This document shows positions 1 through 7,739 of a stretch of 14,242 nucleotides of DNA, piece after piece. Every line of letters starts with the position of its first letter. The first letter of the stretch is position 1. The stretch covers positions 1-14,242 of the forward strand of contig CAMYKF010000485.1 of the NCBI GenBank assembly GCA_947258905.1. The letters run 5' to 3'. The notes under the pieces are model-generated. The model was not told the origin of the DNA, did no database searches, and worked only from the letters and a program-made list of their open reading frames with translations. The position numbers and the translations under genes were made by a program. Origin of the DNA: an uncultured Pirellulaceae bacterium (GTDB lineage: Bacteria; Planctomycetota; Planctomycetia; Pirellulales; Pirellulaceae).

Positions 1-2
1 AG

Positions 3-581
3 CGGGGTGACATCTTTCTACGTCGATTCGATGCTTCCGGGAATCCGCTCGAGGATCCCAAGCTCGTCAATACGACCACCGAGGACGACCAGACGAATCC
101 GCGGCTCGCGGTCTCGGGTGACGGGTCGTTTCTGGTCATCTTTCAGAGCGACGAGTTCGATGCGGTCGCAAATACCTTTCGCAGGGTGGTTCGCAGCCAG
201 CTGTTCGATGCCAACGGCGATCCGGACGGCCTGGAGCAGCTGTTGAGCACCGGGCGCACGAACGCCAATACGGATCGTTTTGCCGATGTCGCGGCTCTGC
301 GCCTCTCCAACGGTAGTGCCGGGGGATACGCCGTCGTGTGGACGAGTTTTGTCTCAGTGGGCTCTGATCCCGGCCACAGCATCCAGGGCTGCCTGGTTAG
401 CGCGACGGGTATTCCCGGCTCCCAGTTCCAGGTCAACTCGAATGATGCACCCTTTCAAGATAACCCCTCCGTGGCCGAGCTTACCGACGGTGGGTACCTC
501 GCCACCTGGACAGAATCGAGTCAGGTGGTCGGCGCACGGTTCAATGCGGCCGGTGGACCGCTCGGCAACGCCTTCGATTGA
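3..581 (+). CDS. Extracellular repeat protein, 3' part only
   Basis: Open from the window edge in frame 3 and ending at TGA 579-581, giving 192 visible residues; the start lies outside. It reads as degenerate repeats of about 50-60 residues. Each has an F-D-A-x-G-x-P turn, then a VN/ST segment, then a hydrophobic strand ending W-x-S or F-x-S: FLRRFDASGNPLEDPKLVNT...LVIFQS, then SQLFDANGDPDG...YAVVWTS, then LVSATGIPGSQFQVNS...YLATWTES. This pattern is typical of secreted beta-propeller or adhesin-like repeats in planctomycetes and other Gram-negatives. No catalytic motif is visible. The protein stops inside a repeat (VVGARFNAAGGPLGNAFD), where homologous repeats would continue. The last 228 bp overlap the convergent gene at 354-1256. 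The exact function is unknown; an extracellular, repetitive role is an inference from composition. Confidence 0.7.
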   Translation, partial: RGDIFLRRFDASGNPLEDPKLVNTTTEDDQTNPRLAVSGDGSFLVIFQSDEFDAVANTFRRVVRSQLFDANGDPDGLEQLLSTGRTNANTDRFADVAALRLSNGSAGGYAVVWTSFVSVGSDPGHSIQGCLVSATGIPGSQFQVNSNDAPFQDNPSVAELTDGGYLATWTESSQVVGARFNAAGGPLGNAFD

Positions 582-1256
582 TCCCGGGTATCGTCCGGCC
601 ATCCAGCCCAGCCAATAAGTCAAGCCAAGCATGGCCGCCAGGATGACCAGCAAACCGACCGTTATCAGTCGCGAATTTTTCTGCGCCTGTTCGGTGAGCT
701 TGTCCAGCGATACCGTTTCGGCGTCGCCACTTTCAGGGAATTCCTCCGATGGGGTCCCCGGTTGCGAAGATTTGCCTGGCTGGCTGTCAACAAACGGCAG
801 GTCTTCCATGGCGGCCGCCATTCCGGAAACGCTTTCGGTGGTTTCGCCGGGTGTCCCTTCCGGTCCGTTTCCGTTGCGATCCAGATCGTAAATGGACTGA
901 CGCAAGAGAATGGAGACGGCCGGTGGATTTTCGTTATGCAGCGATTCGCGAATCTCGTGGCAACTGGCAACTTCCGCCAGCAACTGGTCGGACGAGAGCA
1001 TTAGTTGCTCGAAATCAATCGTCTGCTCCTCGCCCATTTCCGAAGCGAGATAGGCCGCCACGGTACTGATGCCGGGGTCATGGCTGTGCAGGGCCGGTGC
1101 CGACATCGTGGCATCGCGTCGCAACCGGTCGATACGCTCGATCCACGCATCGGCCTTTTCGCTTTCGTCCACGAGTTCTTCCAGCCGCGAACGCTCGATT
1201 GATCGCATCTCCGCCTGATCGAGAAATCGCAACAGGTTTCTCAGGGTCAGACGCAT
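354..1256 (-). CDS. Planctomycete single-pass membrane protein (MRLTLR family), possible aberrant C-terminus
   Basis: The opening MRLTLRNLLRFLD and the later segment SSDQLLAEVASCHEI match, from memory, a conserved planctomycete protein family of unknown function (usual forms are close to MRLTLRTLLAYLDD and SDVHLAEVAACHQIL). Residues 1-110 are a helical cytoplasmic part resembling a zinc-less anti-sigma factor or adaptor. Residues 125-190 are Gly/Pro/Glu-rich linker. Residues 197-220 (LITVGLLVILAAMLGLTYWL) are one membrane helix. The ATG at 1254-1256 has GGAG 8 bases upstream. It lies 39 bp downstream of the large Asp-box gene and is probably co-transcribed with it. Residues 226-300 are read entirely from the antisense strand of the 3-581 gene and have no recognisable family character, so the reading frame may have lost its own stop. 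The N-terminal family call is good; a role as regulator or anchor is inference. Confidence 0.72.
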   Translation of the reverse strand: MRLTLRNLLRFLDQAEMRSIERSRLEELVDESEKADAWIERIDRLRRDATMSAPALHSHDPGISTVAAYLASEMGEEQTIDFEQLMLSSDQLLAEVASCHEIRESLHNENPPAVSILLRQSIYDLDRNGNGPEGTPGETTESVSGMAAAMEDLPFVDSQPGKSSQPGTPSEEFPESGDAETVSLDKLTEQAQKNSRLITVGLLVILAAMLGLTYWLGWMAGRYPGSIEGVAERSTGRIEPCADHLTRFCPGGEVPTVGKLGHGGVILKGCIIRVDLELGAGNTRRANQAALDAVAGIRAH

Positions 1257-1295
1257 GATGGAATCTCCGCAACAGACAAGACTCGCCTTGCCGTG

Positions 1296-4200
1296 CTAGT
1301 CGGTATCGGTGAAGATCGCCGGCACATTCTGCGAGTTGACTGCATTATTAAATGCCGCCACGTCTTCGTCAAAAATCTTTTTCAGGGTCGCCAGGTTTTC
1401 GTCGATCTCGGCCACCACCATGTCGTGCACCTCAATCGACTGTCGGGTGGGCGGTCCGTCGGCTGAGGAGACCACACCGACCAGACCGCTGAGTCGATTA
1501 TTCAGCCGGATGGGGAAGTTCAACGGGTCCTGGCCGCTCTGCGATTTGGTCTGGTACAGCGTTTCCTCGATCGTGGTCAGACGTTGCACGAGATCCTCGA
1601 CTTGCTTGACGAGATCCTTGTATTGCTCGTCATCGTCGAGGCGGCCCTTGAGTGTGTTCAGCTGGCTGCGCACATCGCGAATCTGTTTGATGGCCATGTG
1701 TGTTTCAGTCAGCTTGTCACGAATGCCGATCAGGAAATCAAACTGCGCCTGATATTCCTCATCGGTGACACTTAGCCGCGGATCCTTTTTGATCTCGAAC
1801 TCGACGTTCTTCGATTCGTCACCGATCGACAACACCGCCTGGTATTTGCCTGGCATCGCAGCCGGACCCTGGGTGCCGCCGCCCCACAACACCATGCCGG
1901 GAAATATCTCGGCGCTGGCGTAACGCAGGTTCCAGTTCGTTTCATTCAATCCGGATTCCAGATTCAGTTTGTCCTCGTCCTTGTCCTCATCCGGTTTGGT
2001 GGAGAACGTCTTGACCGGGTTGCCCTCGCTGTCATTGATTTGCAGCGTGACCACCATGTCTTCCGGAACATCGCGCATCCAGTAACGCAGGGAGACTCCG
2101 CCCCGCGGATTGGCGCCAGTGGTCAGGCTGGCTCGGCCAAAACCGCGGCTGCCGCGATAGACCGGTCGGCATTCAAACAAATGCGAATCTTCCTTGACGA
2201 CGTTGTCGCGCCATTGATGCAGCATCGTCAAATCATCCAGCACCCAGAACGAACGGCCTTGAGTGGCGACGACCAGGTCATTGTCCTTGATCGCCAGGTC
2301 GGTGATCGGTACGACGGGCAGATTCATCTGGAACGGTTCCCAGTTGGCTCCGTCATCAAAGGAGATGTACATGCCGTTCTCCGTGCCGGCGTACAGCAAT
2401 CCCTCGCGTCCCGAATCGGCGCGAATCACTCGGGTAAAGTGCTTGGCGTCGATGCCGTTGTTGATCATCGTCCAGGTCTTGCCGTAATCGGTTGTCTTGA
2501 GCAGGTAAGGCTTGAAGTCATCCGACTTGTAACGTGTGGCCGCCACATACAAGCCGCCTTCTTTGGTCGGATGCACCTCGATGCTGTTGATCTGGGCCCA
2601 TTCGGGCAACTCGGGCGGTGTCACGTTTTCCCAGTTTTCGCCGCCGTCTCGCGAAACATGAATCAATCCGTCATCGGAACCTGCCCACAGCAGACCGGGT
2701 TCCAGATGGCTTTCGGCCGCGGCAAAGATCGTGCAGTAGACTTCGACCCCCGTGTTGTCCTTGGTGATCGGGCCGCCGGAAGCACCCTGTCGCGACTTGT
2801 CATCGCGAGTCAGATCGGGACTGATCGGCGTCCAGCTTTGACCTTCGTCGGTTGATTTGAAAAGCACATTGGCCGCCGAGTACAGCGTGTCGGGATCATG
2901 GGGCGAAAAGAAGATCGGAAAGTTCCACTGGAAACGGTACTTGACGTCCTTGATCGCCCGTCCGATCGGGTTGTCCGGCCAGATGTTGACGTTGCGATTC
3001 TCGCCCGTCTCATGATTCAGCCGGGCCAGGTAACCGCCGTAGGATCCGCCGTAAACGATTTCGGGGTTTTCCGGATGTACCGCGATGTGACCGCTCTCGC
3101 CGCCGGCCGTTGGCTCCCAGTCCCGTTCGCCGATCGAACCGCGTCGTCCGCGGCTGGCGATACGCACCGTCGAGTTGTCCTGCTGGGCTCCGTAAATGCG
3201 ATAGGGGAAATGATTGTCCGTGGTGACTCGATAGAACTGGGCCGTCGGCTGGTTCATGTAGGTCGACCAGTTGATACCGCCGTTGTAGGTGACCTGCCCT
3301 CCCCCGTCGTCGGCGATAACCATGCGATCGGACTCGACAGGATCGATCCACAGGTCGTGATGGTCGCCGTGCGGTGTGCGAATGGACGTGAAGGTTTTGC
3401 CGCCATCGGTGGAGCGATGGAATTGTACGTTCAGCACATAAACCTTGTCGCGGTTTTGAGTATCAGCATAAACCCGCGTGTAGTACCACGCACGCTGACG
3501 CAATTTGCGTTCGTCGTTAATTTTGGTCCATGTGTTGCCGGCGTCGTCGCTGCGGAACAGTCCGCCGTCCTGGGCTTCGACCAGCGCCCACATGCGATTG
3601 GAATCAACAGGTGAGATCGTTACGCCGATGATGCCCAGAATGGACTTTTGCGGCAGCCCCGGATTGCGCGAGATGTCGGTCCAGGTGTCGCCACCATCGG
3701 TACTCTTCCACAGCTGACTGCCCTCCCCGCCGCTTTCCAGGCTGTACGGTGACCGCTTGATTCGCCACGTGGAAGCAAACAACACTCGCGGGTTGTTGGG
3801 ATCGATGATCAGATCGACCGCACCGGCTTCGTCGTTGGCGAACAGGATGCGTTCCCAGGTTTCGCCACCATCAGTCGTCCGATAGACACCGCGTTCCTGG
3901 TTGGGTCCGTACAGGTGGCCCAGCGCGGCCACGTAAACCACGTCAGGATTGTCGGGGTGAATGCGAATGCGGGGAATGTGGCGTGAATCAGCCAGGCCAA
4001 TGTGTTTCCAGGTCTTGCCGCCATCGGTGGATTTCCACATGCCGTCGCCATGCGACACATTGCCGCGGACGGTGACTTCGCCGCCACCCACGTAGATCGT
4101 ATTGGGATCCGATTCAGAGACTGCCACGGCACCGATGGACCCGCCAAAGAATCCGTCGGAGATATTACGCCAGCTTGACCCGCCGTCATCGGTACGCCAC

Positions 4201-4433
4201 ACGCCGCCGCCTGTGGATCCGAAATAGAAGGTCATGGGCTGGCCGGGCACACCGGTACAAGCCGCTGCGCGACCGCCGCGAAAGGGGCCAATGCTGCGGT
4301 ACTGCAGCACATCAAACAGCGGCTGTTTGGGGTTATCATTGTCTTCCTGGGCAAGCAGGTGCCCTGCGGAGAACGAGCCGCAGGCGATCAAGGTCAAAAC
4401 AGCAGTAGCGCAGAAACGAAAGTGGCGGTGCAT
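1296..4433 (-). CDS. Secreted Asp-box (BNR/sortilin-like) beta-propeller protein
   Basis: A 1045-residue protein with an N-terminal signal peptide (hydrophobic ATAVLTLIACGSFSAG, likely cleavage after HLLAQ). Ten Asp-boxes of the S/T-x-D-x-G-x-T/S-W type are visible, starting at about residue 80 (RTDDGGSSW, KSTDGGKTW, RTTDGGETW, KSTDGGDTW, RSDDAGNTW, RSTDGGKTF, KSTDEGQSW, VSRDGGENW, KTTDYGKTW, ISFDDGANW). A degenerate eleventh is VTYNGGINW. This is the fold of sialidase-like and VPS10/sortilin propellers, often annotated as glycosyl hydrolase, and probably forms two propellers. A FlgD-like Ig segment (about 800-900) and a helical, coiled-coil-prone C-terminus (about 910-1010) follow. No sialidase catalytic set was identified, so the substrate is unknown. 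Start: a GTG at 4434-4436 precedes ATG 4431-4433; AGGGA lies 7 bases before the ATG, which I prefer. It heads a probable two-gene unit with the membrane protein at 354-1256. Confidence 0.88.
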   Translation of the reverse strand: MHRHFRFCATAVLTLIACGSFSAGHLLAQEDNDNPKQPLFDVLQYRSIGPFRGGRAAACTGVPGQPMTFYFGSTGGGVWRTDDGGSSWRNISDGFFGGSIGAVAVSESDPNTIYVGGGEVTVRGNVSHGDGMWKSTDGGKTWKHIGLADSRHIPRIRIHPDNPDVVYVAALGHLYGPNQERGVYRTTDGGETWERILFANDEAGAVDLIIDPNNPRVLFASTWRIKRSPYSLESGGEGSQLWKSTDGGDTWTDISRNPGLPQKSILGIIGVTISPVDSNRMWALVEAQDGGLFRSDDAGNTWTKINDERKLRQRAWYYTRVYADTQNRDKVYVLNVQFHRSTDGGKTFTSIRTPHGDHHDLWIDPVESDRMVIADDGGGQVTYNGGINWSTYMNQPTAQFYRVTTDNHFPYRIYGAQQDNSTVRIASRGRRGSIGERDWEPTAGGESGHIAVHPENPEIVYGGSYGGYLARLNHETGENRNVNIWPDNPIGRAIKDVKYRFQWNFPIFFSPHDPDTLYSAANVLFKSTDEGQSWTPISPDLTRDDKSRQGASGGPITKDNTGVEVYCTIFAAAESHLEPGLLWAGSDDGLIHVSRDGGENWENVTPPELPEWAQINSIEVHPTKEGGLYVAATRYKSDDFKPYLLKTTDYGKTWTMINNGIDAKHFTRVIRADSGREGLLYAGTENGMYISFDDGANWEPFQMNLPVVPITDLAIKDNDLVVATQGRSFWVLDDLTMLHQWRDNVVKEDSHLFECRPVYRGSRGFGRASLTTGANPRGGVSLRYWMRDVPEDMVVTLQINDSEGNPVKTFSTKPDEDKDEDKLNLESGLNETNWNLRYASAEIFPGMVLWGGGTQGPAAMPGKYQAVLSIGDESKNVEFEIKKDPRLSVTDEEYQAQFDFLIGIRDKLTETHMAIKQIRDVRSQLNTLKGRLDDDEQYKDLVKQVEDLVQRLTTIEETLYQTKSQSGQDPLNFPIRLNNRLSGLVGVVSSADGPPTRQSIEVHDMVVAEIDENLATLKKIFDEDVAAFNNAVNSQNVPAIFTDTD

Positions 4434-4545
4434 CACATGGTCCCTATCTGAGTTGCCGTAGTTCGATCCAGCCCCGATTTTAATTCGGTGTTTCGCGCAG
4501 CGTTAGTCGGCGGCCCCGTTAATTGCCGATTTTTCGCGTATAGTA

Positions 4546-4566
4546 AAAGGGGTCAGGTCTCTTTTT
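4546..4566 (+). repeat. Left terminal inverted repeat of RAYT element
   Basis: A 21-bp sequence with core GGGGTCAGGTCTC between A and T runs. It is an exact reverse complement of 5262-5282. It contains the transposase stop codon (TCA at 4553-4555, read as TGA on the minus strand). Confidence 0.9.
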
Positions 4567-5230
4567 TGGGTCTGCCCCGCGGTCGGAGGGTGGATTCGAG
4601 GCCGAGGCGAACCGAGCTTTGCGTTTTCCAATCGTCGCTGCCAAAAGGGCAGCCACGACGGATCGACTTTCGGATCGCGGCGCATTCGGCATCGGTTTGG
4701 GGTTGGTTCACCAGCCAGCGCCAGTTGCGTGGCAACGCCGGTTCTTTGGGGTAGTCAAGCCATGGCCGACGTATTGTCGATCGCTTTCGACGTAAATAGG
4801 CGGTTCCCCATTTCCAGTCTTCGGCTTGCTTGACCAGTCTGGCGCGAAGTGGATTGCGTTCCACGTAACGCATCACCGCCAGCAAGTGTTCATCGCCTTC
4901 GACAGGAAAGGACTTGAAGCGACCCTGATACAAATGCCCCGTACCGCTGGTCTCGTAGTGGGCGTGCCAACGCATCGTGTGGGTGACCGTCAGACGGCGA
5001 AAGAACTCGCTGACCTGATGATCCTCAGTCGGGTGGACGACAAAATGCCAGTGGTTGGGCATCAGGACCATCGCATAGATGGGCAGGGGTACGATTTGCC
5101 AGGTTTCATCGAGGGCTCGCATAAAGGCATCGTAGTCTGTGGATTTTTCAAAGATCTGCAATCGCGCGACGGCCCGGTTCAGAATATGGAAGATTTCCCC
5201 GGCCGGGCAGACTCGTTTGGTGCGTGGCAT
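4553..5230 (-). CDS. REP-associated tyrosine transposase (RAYT, Y1_Tnp)
   Basis: A 225-residue single-strand DNA transposase of the IS200/RAYT branch. The HUH motif is HWH at residues 60-62 (LMPNHWHFVVHP). The catalytic tyrosine is Tyr122 in VMRYVERNPLRARLV. The other family blocks are FHILNRAV (14-21), GHLYQGRFKSF (98-108) and WKWGTAY. All key residues are intact and length is normal, so it is probably active. By analogy with TnpA_REP of E. coli it would cut and rejoin single-stranded DNA at hairpin repeats carrying its tetra- or pentanucleotide guide. The final residues KKET and the TGA are encoded by the left terminal repeat. The ATG at 5228-5230 has no clear ribosome site, which could keep expression low. 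RAYTs are usually single-copy and domesticated; whether copies of the 21-bp repeat occur elsewhere in the genome cannot be seen here. Confidence 0.93.
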   Translation of the reverse strand: MPRTKRVCPAGEIFHILNRAVARLQIFEKSTDYDAFMRALDETWQIVPLPIYAMVLMPNHWHFVVHPTEDHQVSEFFRRLTVTHTMRWHAHYETSGTGHLYQGRFKSFPVEGDEHLLAVMRYVERNPLRARLVKQAEDWKWGTAYLRRKRSTIRRPWLDYPKEPALPRNWRWLVNQPQTDAECAAIRKSIRRGCPFGSDDWKTQSSVRLGLESTLRPRGRPKKET

Positions 5231-5261
5231 GAGATCGACGTTACCAAATCAGCCATCCATT

Positions 5262-5282
5262 AAAAAGAGACCTGACCCCTTT
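5262..5282 (-). repeat. Right terminal inverted repeat of RAYT element
   Basis: A 21-bp sequence with core GAGACCTGACCCC, exact partner of 4546-4566. It lies 31 bp upstream of the transposase start codon, so it is also part of that gene's leader or promoter. Confidence 0.9.
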
Positions 5283-5296
5283 ATCTCCCTTTATCT
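5277..5296 (+). repeat. 10-bp tandem duplication CCCTTTATCT at element edge
   Basis: CCCTTTATCT occurs twice, back to back (5277-5286 and 5287-5296). The first copy straddles the outer edge of the right terminal repeat, the second is in flanking DNA before the epimerase stop codon. It may record slippage or the insertion event. Confidence 0.7.
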
Positions 5297-5303
5297 TTCA
5301 ATA

Positions 5304-6440
5304 CTACGCTGCAGACGGCGACTGTAGTCCGGCGATCACGTCGGCAATTTGCCGTGAAGCGGTGCCGTCGCCGTAGGGGTTTTGAATGTTGGCCATGGAC
5401 TGGCGGGCGGCGGGATCGGACAACAAACGGGTTAACTCGCCAGTAATTGTTTCGCGGCAGGTGCCGACGAGTTTGGCGTTGCCGGCCTCGACGCCTTCGG
5501 GACGCTCGGTGGTTTCCCGCATCACCAGGACCGGCTTGCCCAGCGACGGGGCCTCTTCCTGCACACCGCCGGAATCGGTCAGGATGACGGTGGCCTGATC
5601 CATGAGCCACACAAAGGGCTCGTAGGTCAGCGGTTCGACCAGCAGGATGCGGTCATGACCGCCGAGAATCCGGTTAACCGGTTCGCGCACATTTGGATTC
5701 AGGTGCACCGGATAAACGAACTGCACGTCGGGCAATTGATCCGCCACTGTACGAATGGCCTGGCAAATGTTCTCAAAGCCGCCGCCAAAACTTTCCCGGC
5801 GATGACCGGTGACCAGCACCAGCGATTTGCCGTTGAGTGCCTCCAACGCTGCAGGCAGTGTCGGCGTAGACTGCTGTACCCGCTGACGCACCCATAACAG
5901 CGCATCGATCACGGTATTGCCAGTCAGATGCACCGTTGACGGATCGGCGCCCTCGTCGAGCAGTGTTTGCCGTGCGTGACTGGTGGGGGCAAAATGCTGA
6001 TCGGCAAGTCGTCCAATCAGCCGCCGGTTCATTTCCTCCGGAAATGGAGCGTACTTGTTGCCGGTGCGCAATCCCGCTTCGACATGGCCGACGGTCGTGT
6101 GCCGGTAGTGGGAGGCCAGCGCGCCGCAGAATGCCGTCGTCGTATCGCCCTGCACCAGCGTGATGTCAGGCCCAACCGACTCGAGGACTTCGTCGAGACC
6201 AGCCACGGCTCGCGCAGTCACCTGCGCCAGTGTTTGCCCGGGCGACATGATATCGAGGTCATGGTCGGGATGAATGTCAAAGACCTGCAGTACCTGATCG
6301 AGCATCTCGCGATGCTGGGCCGTGACGGCGACCACCGATTCAAATTCGGCAGGGCGACTCTGCAACTCGAGCACGACCGGGCACAGTTTGATGGCTTCTG
6401 GTCGTGTACCGATGACGGTGAGAACTTTTTTTGCGGGCAT
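5304..6440 (-). CDS. wecB: UDP-N-acetylglucosamine 2-epimerase (non-hydrolysing)
   Basis: Interconverts UDP-GlcNAc and UDP-ManNAc in the cytoplasm, supplying ManNAc-type sugars for surface polysaccharide. The 378-residue length is normal. Family motifs appear in order: GTRPEAIKL (11-19), QHREMLDQ (42-49), VQGDTTTAF (96-104), GHVEAGLRTG (118-127), FPEEMNR (133-139), then VTGHRRES, and the C-terminal sugar-nucleotide site DSGGVQEEAPSLGKPVLV followed by RETTERPE. Both Rossmann-like halves are complete. Start: ATG 6438-6440 gives MPAKKVLTVIGTRPEA, the usual N-terminus; an upstream in-frame TTG at 6474-6476 would add 12 residues without family support and has no better ribosome site. No other polysaccharide gene is adjacent, so the pathway partner is unknown. 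The stop lies 21 bp from the RAYT element. Confidence in the enzyme is high; the symbol follows E. coli usage (mnaA is equivalent). Confidence 0.95.
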   Translation of the reverse strand: MPAKKVLTVIGTRPEAIKLCPVVLELQSRPAEFESVVAVTAQHREMLDQVLQVFDIHPDHDLDIMSPGQTLAQVTARAVAGLDEVLESVGPDITLVQGDTTTAFCGALASHYRHTTVGHVEAGLRTGNKYAPFPEEMNRRLIGRLADQHFAPTSHARQTLLDEGADPSTVHLTGNTVIDALLWVRQRVQQSTPTLPAALEALNGKSLVLVTGHRRESFGGGFENICQAIRTVADQLPDVQFVYPVHLNPNVREPVNRILGGHDRILLVEPLTYEPFVWLMDQATVILTDSGGVQEEAPSLGKPVLVMRETTERPEGVEAGNAKLVGTCRETITGELTRLLSDPAARQSMANIQNPYGDGTASRQIADVIAGLQSPSAA

Positions 6441-6577
6441 GAACTCGGGCGGGAAACGTCCAGGAAGGAAGGTCAAGGAGGGTCAACTGGCGGGGAACAT
6501 TCTATCCTAGTTGCCGCTGGGTTGATCGCAAAAAGATTCCCCTCGCCAGGTTCGGAGGGAGAGCCATCAGGGCGGCT

Positions 6578-7261
6578 TCAAAAATCCAGTTCGGCCTGAA
6601 TGGAGACCGGTTCGATACAATCGGGCTGGTTGTAAGAAACCTTGTTGACGTTTCGCGACACAGGCCGCACGCTCATTTGAGCCTCGTCACAGGGCTGCAA
6701 TTGCTTTTGCAGCCAGTCAGCGTCCTCGAAATGGGGGTCCAGCCAGGGCTTCCAGGCATCTCGCCGCAGGATCACCGGCATGCGGTCGTGGATGGGGGCC
6801 ATCAGCGGATTGGCGTCGGTGGTAATGATCGTGCAGGATTGCACGGGTTCCTCCAGCTTGCGATTCGATTCCCACAGACCGGCCATGCAAAAGGGCCCGT
6901 CATCCCGCATCGTCACATACATGGGTTGTTTGCCATCAGGAGTCGCTTTCCATTCGTAAAAGCCGTCAGCAAGCACCAGGCAGCGGCGTTTTTGAAAGGC
7001 GGCCCGAAACGCGGGTTTCTCACGCACCGTTTCCGCGCGGGCATTGATCATGCGACTGCCGATTTTTCGATCGTCGGCCCAGAACGGAATCAAACCCCAG
7101 TGCAACCACGCGAACTCCTGCCGGTCATCATGCGTGCGAATGGTGGCAATATTTTGCGTAGGCGCAATGTTGTAGCTGGGCGGAATGGGCGGAATGGCGA
7201 TGCCGCCAAACAGGTTGGCAATCGTTTCGGTCGGGGTGCGTAAGGTGAATCGTCCACACAT
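6578..7261 (-). CDS. yedK: SRAP-domain protein, abasic-site DNA-protein crosslink shield (YedK/HMCES family)
   Basis: A 227-residue SOS response-associated peptidase family protein. Family members cap abasic sites in single-stranded DNA by a thiazolidine crosslink through Cys2 after Met removal. Here Cys2 opens MCGRFTL, Asn73 and Glu77 are in MINARAETVREKPAF, Glu103 is in ADGFYEWK, and His158 is in PIHDRMPVIL. These correspond to Cys2, Asn75, Glu105 and His160 of E. coli YedK, shifted by two. An upstream in-frame start would add 12 residues but bury the essential Cys2, so ATG 7259-7261 is chosen although it lacks a clear ribosome site. The start lies 39 bp downstream of the ACT-domain gene stop, so the two are probably co-transcribed. 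No SOS-type operator is evident directly upstream. Confidence 0.95.
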   Translation of the reverse strand: MCGRFTLRTPTETIANLFGGIAIPPIPPSYNIAPTQNIATIRTHDDRQEFAWLHWGLIPFWADDRKIGSRMINARAETVREKPAFRAAFQKRRCLVLADGFYEWKATPDGKQPMYVTMRDDGPFCMAGLWESNRKLEEPVQSCTIITTDANPLMAPIHDRMPVILRRDAWKPWLDPHFEDADWLQKQLQPCDEAQMSVRPVSRNVNKVSYNQPDCIEPVSIQAELDF

Positions 7262-7300
7262 GCTGTCAAGTGTGCGCGGCAGCGCGGCGTCTGGCAAGTG

Positions 7301-7693
7301 TCAGATTCGCTTGACGATGTGGCCGGCTTCGATCAGCACTGCCGCGGCATGGTCGACATTGTCGTGGATCACCAGTACGTAATCGGTGTCAAAGCTGGAA
7401 ATGGCAAACAGCGAAATATCGGCAGCCGCCAGCAGACGCGAGAACTCTTCGAGAATTCCCACCTCCGAGAATTCCAGTTTGCCCTCGATTTGAAAGCAAC
7501 GCCACAACGACTTTTCATCGATATCATCCGAGCGGTCCGGGTGGGAGGCGAAACTGTCGGGGCAGACCGCCGTCACACCGTGCGTGTCAAACATCAGGGA
7601 ATACAGAGGGCCGGTCATCAGCCAGTGATTGACGTCGGCCTGGGCCTTCAGTTTGCAAACCGCGTAAGTTTCGGGGAACAAATTGAGTTGCAT
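7301..7693 (-). CDS. ACT-domain protein (CASTOR/ACT_7-like)
   Basis: A 130-residue protein. The C-terminal half matches the ACT_7 family pattern: GKLEFSEVGILEEFSRLL (about 74-91), then DISLFAISSFDTDYVLV (about 95-111), then an amphipathic helix ending AGHIVKRI. The N-terminal half (YAVCKLKAQADVNHW...LYSLMFDTHGVTAVCP) is the paired ACT-like fold of this family. ACT domains bind amino acids or small ligands at domain interfaces; the ligand here is unknown. The upstream in-frame TTG at 7715-7717 would add 8 residues without support; ATG 7691-7693 is preferred, with only a weak purine stretch upstream. It lies 46 bp after the hypothetical gene at 7740-8279 and 39 bp before the SRAP gene, so the three may form one transcript, though a shared function is not evident. 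Confidence 0.83.
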   Translation of the reverse strand: MQLNLFPETYAVCKLKAQADVNHWLMTGPLYSLMFDTHGVTAVCPDSFASHPDRSDDIDEKSLWRCFQIEGKLEFSEVGILEEFSRLLAAADISLFAISSFDTDYVLVIHDNVDHAAAVLIEAGHIVKRI

Positions 7694-7739
7694 GGTCCGT
7701 CGATCGTAAATCCGCAAATCAACTTGCGATTCACGACGC

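Larger units (their letters stand above)
4546..5282. mobile_element. RAYT (IS200-like) transposase element, 737 bp
   Basis: The element is bounded by a perfect 21-bp inverted repeat (4546-4566 and 5262-5282) enclosing a single Y1-type transposase gene on the minus strand. Bases just outside and inside the repeats do not pair (4545/5283 and 4567/5261), so the repeat is exactly 21 bp. At the left end GGGG-T-CAG can pair with CTG-CCCC at 4549-4577, giving an imperfect subterminal hairpin of the kind HUH transposases recognise. The element sits between the 3' end of the epimerase gene (stop at 5304, 21 bp away) and the upstream region of the Asp-box gene, and interrupts no visible gene. Confidence 0.85.

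Noticed and set aside
2040..2855. 271-codon open frame on the plus strand
   Set aside because: Fully antisense to the Asp-box gene, whose repeats are unmistakable; no family character and no ribosome site. Long shadow frames are common in GC-rich DNA.
2898..3614. 238-codon open frame on the plus strand
   Set aside because: Also antisense to the Asp-box gene, with no recognisable protein motif.
5967..6599. 210-codon open frame on the plus strand
   Set aside because: Antisense to the epimerase gene with its complete motif set.
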